The position numbers and the translations under genes are program-made. Under the pieces are notes generated by a model. That model did not search any database. It was not told the origin of the DNA and saw only the letters and a program-made list of their open reading frames with translations. A stretch of 36,300 nt of DNA from Acidimicrobiia bacterium. GTDB lineage: Bacteria > Actinomycetota > Acidimicrobiia > Spongiisociales > Spongiisociaceae. Shown piece by piece: positions 32,058 through 36,300 of the stretch; position 1 is the first letter of the stretch, and the number at the start of each line of letters is the position of its first letter. The stretch spans positions 1-36,300 of the forward strand of contig WTGI01000002.1 in the NCBI GenBank assembly GCA_011523635.1, given 5' to 3'.

Positions 32058-32077
32058 CTCAGTTTGTAACAACTGAG
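32058..32077. promoter_or_regulatory. Perfect inverted repeat upstream of lysA
   Basis: CTCAGTT and AACTGAG flank TGTAAC. It lies in an AT-richer gap after tRNA-Arg, 85 bases before the lysA start. It could be an operator or a weak hairpin; there is no T-run. Confidence 0.4.
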
Positions 32078-32094
32078 CGGAAACCAGCGACTAT

Positions 32095-32122
32095 CAACTA
32101 GCAACTACCAACTAGGAACTAA
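32095..32122. repeat. Four tandem heptamers upstream of lysA
   Basis: CAACTAG, CAACTAC, CAACTAG and GAACTAA follow each other directly. They lie 40 bases before lysA. Nearby TAGTCAGTAGTC has the same flavour, so simple-sequence slippage is likely. Confidence 0.75.
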
Positions 32123-32162
32123 TCATCTAGTCTGGTGCGGCCCACTCCCCAGAAGGTTCGCT

Positions 32163-33482
32163 ATGGCGCTGCGCGATGTGCTTCCTTTGACCTGGAACCT
32201 ACGGAACGACCGAGCTTCGATCGGTGGCGTCCGGCTGAGCGCGATCGCAGAACATTTCGGAACGCCTGCCTACGTGTTCGACATGGCCCACCTCGAAGCG
32301 CGCCTCGACGAGTTCACGAGCGCCTTCAGCGGCATCGGAGTGCCGGTCTATGCCACCAAGGCCTTCATCTGCCCCGCCCTCGCCGAGATGGTCGCGTCAC
32401 GGGGCTGGTGGGCGGACGTGGTCTCGGTCGGGGAGACCGCCATCGCCCGGCGAGGAGGGGTTCCCGCATCCCGCATCCTCCTGCACGGCAATCTGAAGTC
32501 CGACGCCGAGATCGACCTGGCCGCCTCGGGACAGGTTGGCATCACGGTGATCGACAGCCTGGGCGAGATCGACCGGCTGGCCCGGGCTGCCCGGGCGGCG
32601 GGTCGTACCGTGGACGTGATGATCAGGCTCAACGAGGCGGTCGATCTGGTCACCAACCGGAAAGTCCTCACCACGGGCGATCACGCCAAGTTCGGGTTGT
32701 CGCCGGACGCGACCGACCAGGCCATAGCCGGGGTGGCCGCCACCGAAATCCTCCGGCTACGAGGGCTGCATCTCCATGCCGGGAGCCACATAACCGACCC
32801 GGAACTGTATGCCCGGATCCTGCGCCGGCTCACGGCGGTGGTGATACGGAACCGGTCGGCCTTCGCCACCTCGCCGGTCCTTCTCGACGTCGGAGGCGGT
32901 ATGGCCTCGCCGTACCTGCGTGCCGATGCGACGATCAGCCCGGCCGAGGTCGCCGCCGCCCTGCGGCGAGCCCTCGGGTCGCCGGAGCTCGTGGAGCGGA
33001 TCGGGCCGGTCGAGGTGATGGTTGAGCCGGGCCGGGCGCTGGTGGCCAACGCGGCGGTACTGCTCTACACGGTCGGGGTTCGCAAGCCGTTGCCGGGCGG
33101 CGGCGAGATGCTGGCCCTGGACGGCGGCCTCACCGACAACCCGAGACCGGCCCTGTACGACTCCCGGTACGAGCTGCTGGCCGATGGTCGGCTCGATCAG
33201 CCGGCGGACCATCCCTTCCGGGTTTTCGGCCGGATGTGCGAGACCGACGTGATGCTCGAGGAGGTCCTGCTACCTGCGACAATGGCCCCCGGTGATCTGG
33301 TCGCCATGCCCGCGGCGGGCGCCTATACCTTCGCCATGTCGTCCCGGTACAACGTGCTGCCCCGTCCGCCCGTCCTGTTCGTCAAGGACGGCGAGGTGCG
33401 GGAGGTGGTGCGTCGGGAGACACTCGAGGAGGTCCTGGCGGGTCAGAGAACATTGATCGAGGCCGAACCGTTGGTCGTCTAG
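32163..33482 (+). CDS. lysA: Diaminopimelate decarboxylase
   Basis: A 439-residue fold type III PLP decarboxylase that makes lysine from meso-diaminopimelate. Lys66 in VYATKAF binds PLP. HLHAGSHI, LDVGGGMA (glycine-rich phosphate loop), VEPGRALV, GRMCETDVM (the active-site cysteine from the partner subunit) and AAGAYTFAMSSRYN are in order. The CETD variant replaces the more usual CESGD. The ATG has AGAAGG upstream. It heads an operon with hom and thrC, 19 bases apart. Confidence 0.95.
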   Translation: MALRDVLPLTWNLRNDRASIGGVRLSAIAEHFGTPAYVFDMAHLEARLDEFTSAFSGIGVPVYATKAFICPALAEMVASRGWWADVVSVGETAIARRGGVPASRILLHGNLKSDAEIDLAASGQVGITVIDSLGEIDRLARAARAAGRTVDVMIRLNEAVDLVTNRKVLTTGDHAKFGLSPDATDQAIAGVAATEILRLRGLHLHAGSHITDPELYARILRRLTAVVIRNRSAFATSPVLLDVGGGMASPYLRADATISPAEVAAALRRALGSPELVERIGPVEVMVEPGRALVANAAVLLYTVGVRKPLPGGGEMLALDGGLTDNPRPALYDSRYELLADGRLDQPADHPFRVFGRMCETDVMLEEVLLPATMAPGDLVAMPAAGAYTFAMSSRYNVLPRPPVLFVKDGEVREVVRRETLEEVLAGQRTLIEAEPLVV

Positions 33483-33501
33483 CCATGGATGGGAGCAGAG
33501 T

Positions 33502-34791
33502 ATGAGCATGCAGATCGGTGTCGGATTCCTGGGCGCCGGCACGGTCGGGAGCGTTCTCGTCCGCCGGCTCATCTACGAGTCGGATGCGATCGCTGCCAAG
33601 ACAGGGCTCGACCTGGTGGTGCGCGGGATCGCGGTCCGGGACCGCGCCAAGGATCGAGGGATCGTGATCCCTCCCGGGTTGCTGACCGATCGTCCGAGCG
33701 AGGTGGTGGACGACCCCACAGTCCAGATCGTGATCGAGGTCATGGGCGGTCTGGACCCGGCGGGGGACCTGGTGCTGCGGGCTCTCGAGTCCGGGAAGGC
33801 GGTGGTGACGGCCAACAAGGAGTTGATGGCGTCACGGGGACGGGAATTGCTGGCGGCCGCCGAGACCGCCGGGGTATCTCTCCTCTTCGAAGCCGCGGTT
33901 GGGGGTGGCATCCCGATCATCCGACCACTCTCGGAATCGCTGGCCGGCGAGCGGATCACCTCGGTGCTCGGGATCGTGAACGGCACCACCAACTACATCC
34001 TGACCCGCATGGTGGAGGAGGGAGTCGCCTACGAGGACGTGCTGGCCGAGGCGCAGGAGTTGGGTTATGCGGAAGCCGATCCCACCGCCGACGTGGGCGG
34101 CGGCGACGCAGCCTCCAAGGCTGCCATCCTGGCCAGCCTGGCATTCGGGACCTGGGTGGGCGGATCACGGGTGACCCGGGAGGGCATCGAGGGCCTCGGC
34201 ACTGAGGACTTCGAGTCGGCCCGGCGACTCGGTTACACACCCAAGCTGCTGGCGATCGCCGAGGACTCCTCCGAGGGCATCGCGGTCCGGGTACATCCGA
34301 CGCTGGTGCCGTTGGATCACCCACTCGCGTCCGTCCGGGGGGCGACCAATGCCGTGTTCGTCTCCGGCCCGTCGATCGGTGAGTTGCTGTTCACCGGTCC
34401 TGGGGCAGGCGGGGAGCCCACCGCCACCGCGGTGCTGGGCGATGTGATCACGTCGGCCCGCGAACGCTTGGCCGGCACCCAGGTCAAGTCCAGGATCCGC
34501 TTCGCGAGCGGGCGCCTGAGGGACCCCTCGGGGGTGTCCATCAAATGGTTGCTCAGGATGACCGTGATGGACAGGCCGGGTGTGCTGGCCCAGATAGCGG
34601 CGGTGTTCGGGCGCCACGAGGTGTCGATCAAGTCGGTGTGGCAGGACGGGCGTGGCGATGAGGCGACGCTCCTGCTGGTAACGCACGAATCCCCGGAGGG
34701 TGACCTGCATCTGGCGGCGGACGAGTTGGCCGGTCTGGAAGTCGTCTCGGCGGTGGATTCGATCATGCGCGTCTACGACGACGAGCCCTGA
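33502..34791 (+). CDS. hom: Homoserine dehydrogenase with C-terminal ACT domain
   Basis: A 429-residue enzyme that reduces aspartate semialdehyde to homoserine. The NAD(P) motif GFLGAGTVGS is at 8-17. TANKELMA, VNGTTNYIL and YAEADPTADVGGGDAASK carry catalytic residues; the family usually has Glu or similar where the first Gly of VGGGD stands, but the Glu, Asp and Lys thought to act in catalysis are kept. The last 80 residues (MDRPGVLAQIAAVFGRHEV) form an ACT domain for feedback by an amino acid, probably threonine. GGGAG precedes the ATG. The stop directly precedes the thrC start. Confidence 0.95.
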   Translation: MSMQIGVGFLGAGTVGSVLVRRLIYESDAIAAKTGLDLVVRGIAVRDRAKDRGIVIPPGLLTDRPSEVVDDPTVQIVIEVMGGLDPAGDLVLRALESGKAVVTANKELMASRGRELLAAAETAGVSLLFEAAVGGGIPIIRPLSESLAGERITSVLGIVNGTTNYILTRMVEEGVAYEDVLAEAQELGYAEADPTADVGGGDAASKAAILASLAFGTWVGGSRVTREGIEGLGTEDFESARRLGYTPKLLAIAEDSSEGIAVRVHPTLVPLDHPLASVRGATNAVFVSGPSIGELLFTGPGAGGEPTATAVLGDVITSARERLAGTQVKSRIRFASGRLRDPSGVSIKWLLRMTVMDRPGVLAQIAAVFGRHEVSIKSVWQDGRGDEATLLLVTHESPEGDLHLAADELAGLEVVSAVDSIMRVYDDEP

Positions 34792-36159
34792 GTGGCCGTC
34801 CGCCTGGTCTCGACCCGAGGCGGTCCGGCCGTGGATCTGCCCGAGGCTGTCCTGTCCGGGTTGGCGCCGGATGGAGGTCTGTACGTTCCTGAGGAGTGGC
34901 CTCGGCTTGATCCCGCCGGTCTGGATGCCGGCTCCGGTTTTGCGGCGGTGGCCACAGCAGTCCTCCGGTTGTTCACATCCGACCTGCTGCCGGACGCCCG
35001 GCTGGAAGGGCTGGTAGAAGAGGCGTTCGCTCGCTTCGGCCACCCTGAGGTGGCGCCCATGGTGGAGCTCGATCGGGATCTCTTCCTGATGGAGTTGTTC
35101 TGGGGCCCCACCCTTGCCTTCAAAGACTTCGCCCTCCAGGTCCTCGGCCGGCTGGTCGACGTGGCGCTGGGCGAGAGCGGCGGCAACGCCATGATCCTCG
35201 GCGCCACGTCCGGCGACACCGGTTCGGCGGCCATGGAGGCGTTTCGGGATCGGGAGCGGGTGGACGTGGTGATCCTGTTTCCCGAGGGACGGACCACCGA
35301 GGTGCAGCGCCGGCAGATGACCACCATCGAGGCGCCCAACGTCCACGCAGTGGCCGTGGAGGGGACCTTCGATGACTGCCAGGACCTGGTCAAGGGGGTG
35401 TTCGCCGATCCCGGAGCCCGTGAAGACCTGTCGTTGTCCACGGCCAACTCGATCAACTTCGGCCGGCTGATCACGCAGGTCGCCTACTACTACTGGGCGG
35501 TGGCCCGGCTGGGCGGGCCGGTCTCGTTCGCCGTTCCCAGCGGCAACTTCGGCAATGTCTACTCCGGTTATGCCGCCACCCGGATGGGCCTCCCGGTGCA
35601 GCGCCTGATCGTGGGGAGCAATGCCAACAACGTGCTCGACGGGTTCTTCCGGGACGGCCGGCTGGACCTCGGAACCGTGATCCCGACCCTGAGCCCCTCG
35701 ATGGACATCCAGGTCCCGTCCAACCTGGAGCGTCTCCTGTTCGACCTGTTCAGGCGGGACGGGGAGAGGCTGATGGCGGCCATGATCCGCCTGCGCGAGG
35801 AGGGCTCTCTAACGGTTACGGCCGGGACGGATGACCTCTTCGTGTCGAGGTGGTACGACGACGAGGACACGATGGCGACGATGCGGCAGGTCTACCGATC
35901 CTCGGGGAGGATCGTGGACCCGCACTCGGCGGTCGGGATAGCGGCAGCCCGGGACACACCGACGGATGGTCCGGTGGTCTGCCTGGCGACGGCCCACCCT
36001 GCCAAGTTCGCCGATGCGGTCGAGAGTGCTCTCGGCCGGCCGTCACCCGTTCCTCCGGCGCTCGAGGGCATCCACGATCGCCCCGAGAGGGTCACCCGGA
36101 TCCCCAGGGATCTCGGCGCCATCCACCGGTTGCTCAGGGAGAAGAGCCGCTTCGCCTAG
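34792..36159 (+). CDS. thrC: Threonine synthase, long form
   Basis: A 455-residue PLP enzyme converting O-phosphohomoserine to threonine. MAVRLVSTRGG, GLAPDGGLYVPE and PTLAFKDFALQ with the PLP lysine Lys111 are typical of the long (E. coli/yeast-like) group. GATSGDTGSAAMEAF, NSINFGRLITQ and SGNFGNVYSGY also fit. Many actinobacteria instead carry a shorter threonine synthase of about 350 residues, so the subtype is worth noting. The GTG start follows the hom stop with no gap, and its ribosome site is weak (GACGAG). Confidence 0.95.
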   Translation: MAVRLVSTRGGPAVDLPEAVLSGLAPDGGLYVPEEWPRLDPAGLDAGSGFAAVATAVLRLFTSDLLPDARLEGLVEEAFARFGHPEVAPMVELDRDLFLMELFWGPTLAFKDFALQVLGRLVDVALGESGGNAMILGATSGDTGSAAMEAFRDRERVDVVILFPEGRTTEVQRRQMTTIEAPNVHAVAVEGTFDDCQDLVKGVFADPGAREDLSLSTANSINFGRLITQVAYYYWAVARLGGPVSFAVPSGNFGNVYSGYAATRMGLPVQRLIVGSNANNVLDGFFRDGRLDLGTVIPTLSPSMDIQVPSNLERLLFDLFRRDGERLMAAMIRLREEGSLTVTAGTDDLFVSRWYDDEDTMATMRQVYRSSGRIVDPHSAVGIAAARDTPTDGPVVCLATAHPAKFADAVESALGRPSPVPPALEGIHDRPERVTRIPRDLGAIHRLLREKSRFA

Positions 36160-36300
36160 GAATGCTCCGAGTCTCTGGTCATAGCTGAGGCGCTAAACAG
36201 CCTCGAGGCCATAGCCGGTTACCGACATCCTATCCCATCACGGCCCACCCCCCTTTACCTTGTTGGGTGGCTCTGATGTGTGAGTATCGGGGCTGGTTTG
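36160..36300. other. Gene-free end of window
   Basis: No start of a convincing gene is seen. GAGGC-GCTAAACA-GCCTC near 36189-36206 forms a short hairpin after thrC without a T-run. The rest is unremarkable. Confidence 0.35.

Overview
The window is about 36 kb of high-GC DNA that reads as a chromosome segment of an actinobacterium, most likely an uncultured member of the Acidimicrobiia or a close relative; the exact taxon is inference. The signs are a WhiB iron-sulfur protein, a DUF3107-like small protein, Ku, lipoproteins with Thr/Pro-rich linkers, a luciferase-like (F420/flavin type) oxidoreductase, frequent GTG starts, and many ATGA/GTGA stop-start overlaps.

Left part (1-20 kb) is catabolic and accessory. 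A branched-chain-amino-acid-type ABC importer (livM, cut by the window edge, and a gene that fuses the lipoprotein substrate-binding protein to the LivH permease) runs leftward. A tight operon runs rightward: three subunits of a molybdenum hydroxylase (FAD, 2Fe-2S and molybdopterin subunits), a hydantoinase/dihydropyrimidinase, a beta-ureidopropionase-like nitrilase and a short-chain dehydrogenase. The order suggests import, ring hydroxylation, ring opening and decarbamoylation of a cyclic ureide or N-heterocycle. Further right lie a lipoprotein esterase, an LLM oxidoreductase, a GSAM-like aminotransferase, a leftward thiolase-coxD-coxE operon (CoxD/CoxE mature Mo hydroxylases), a membrane protein with a duplicated domain, and an EthD-SDR gene pair.

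Middle part (20-29 kb) is a housekeeping run in one direction: a lipoprotein that looks like a dead metalloprotease, rsmI, tatD, ksgA, ispE, tRNA-Gln(UUG), glmU, prs and a YjbQ-family gene. Its intergenic gaps are unusually full of structure: palindromic elements of at least two families, one of which fills the ksgA-ispE gap and another the glmU-prs gap, four tandem 35-bp repeats before tatD, and a terminator-ended conserved intergenic sequence that has a second copy near 10.1 kb.

Right part (29-36 kb) holds a LysM membrane protein divergent from whiB with two CRP-type operator sites between them, a 209-bp element with 18-bp inverted ends beside a DUF3107 gene, Ku, a promoter plus two hairpins that may be a small RNA, tRNA-Arg(CCG), and the lysA-hom-thrC amino-acid operon. 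No CRISPR array, phage, transposase or plasmid replication gene was seen. The most interesting signals are the SBP-LivH fusion, the Mo-hydroxylase/hydantoinase pathway, and the families of intergenic elements whose ends coincide with stop codons or lie just before start codons of housekeeping genes.
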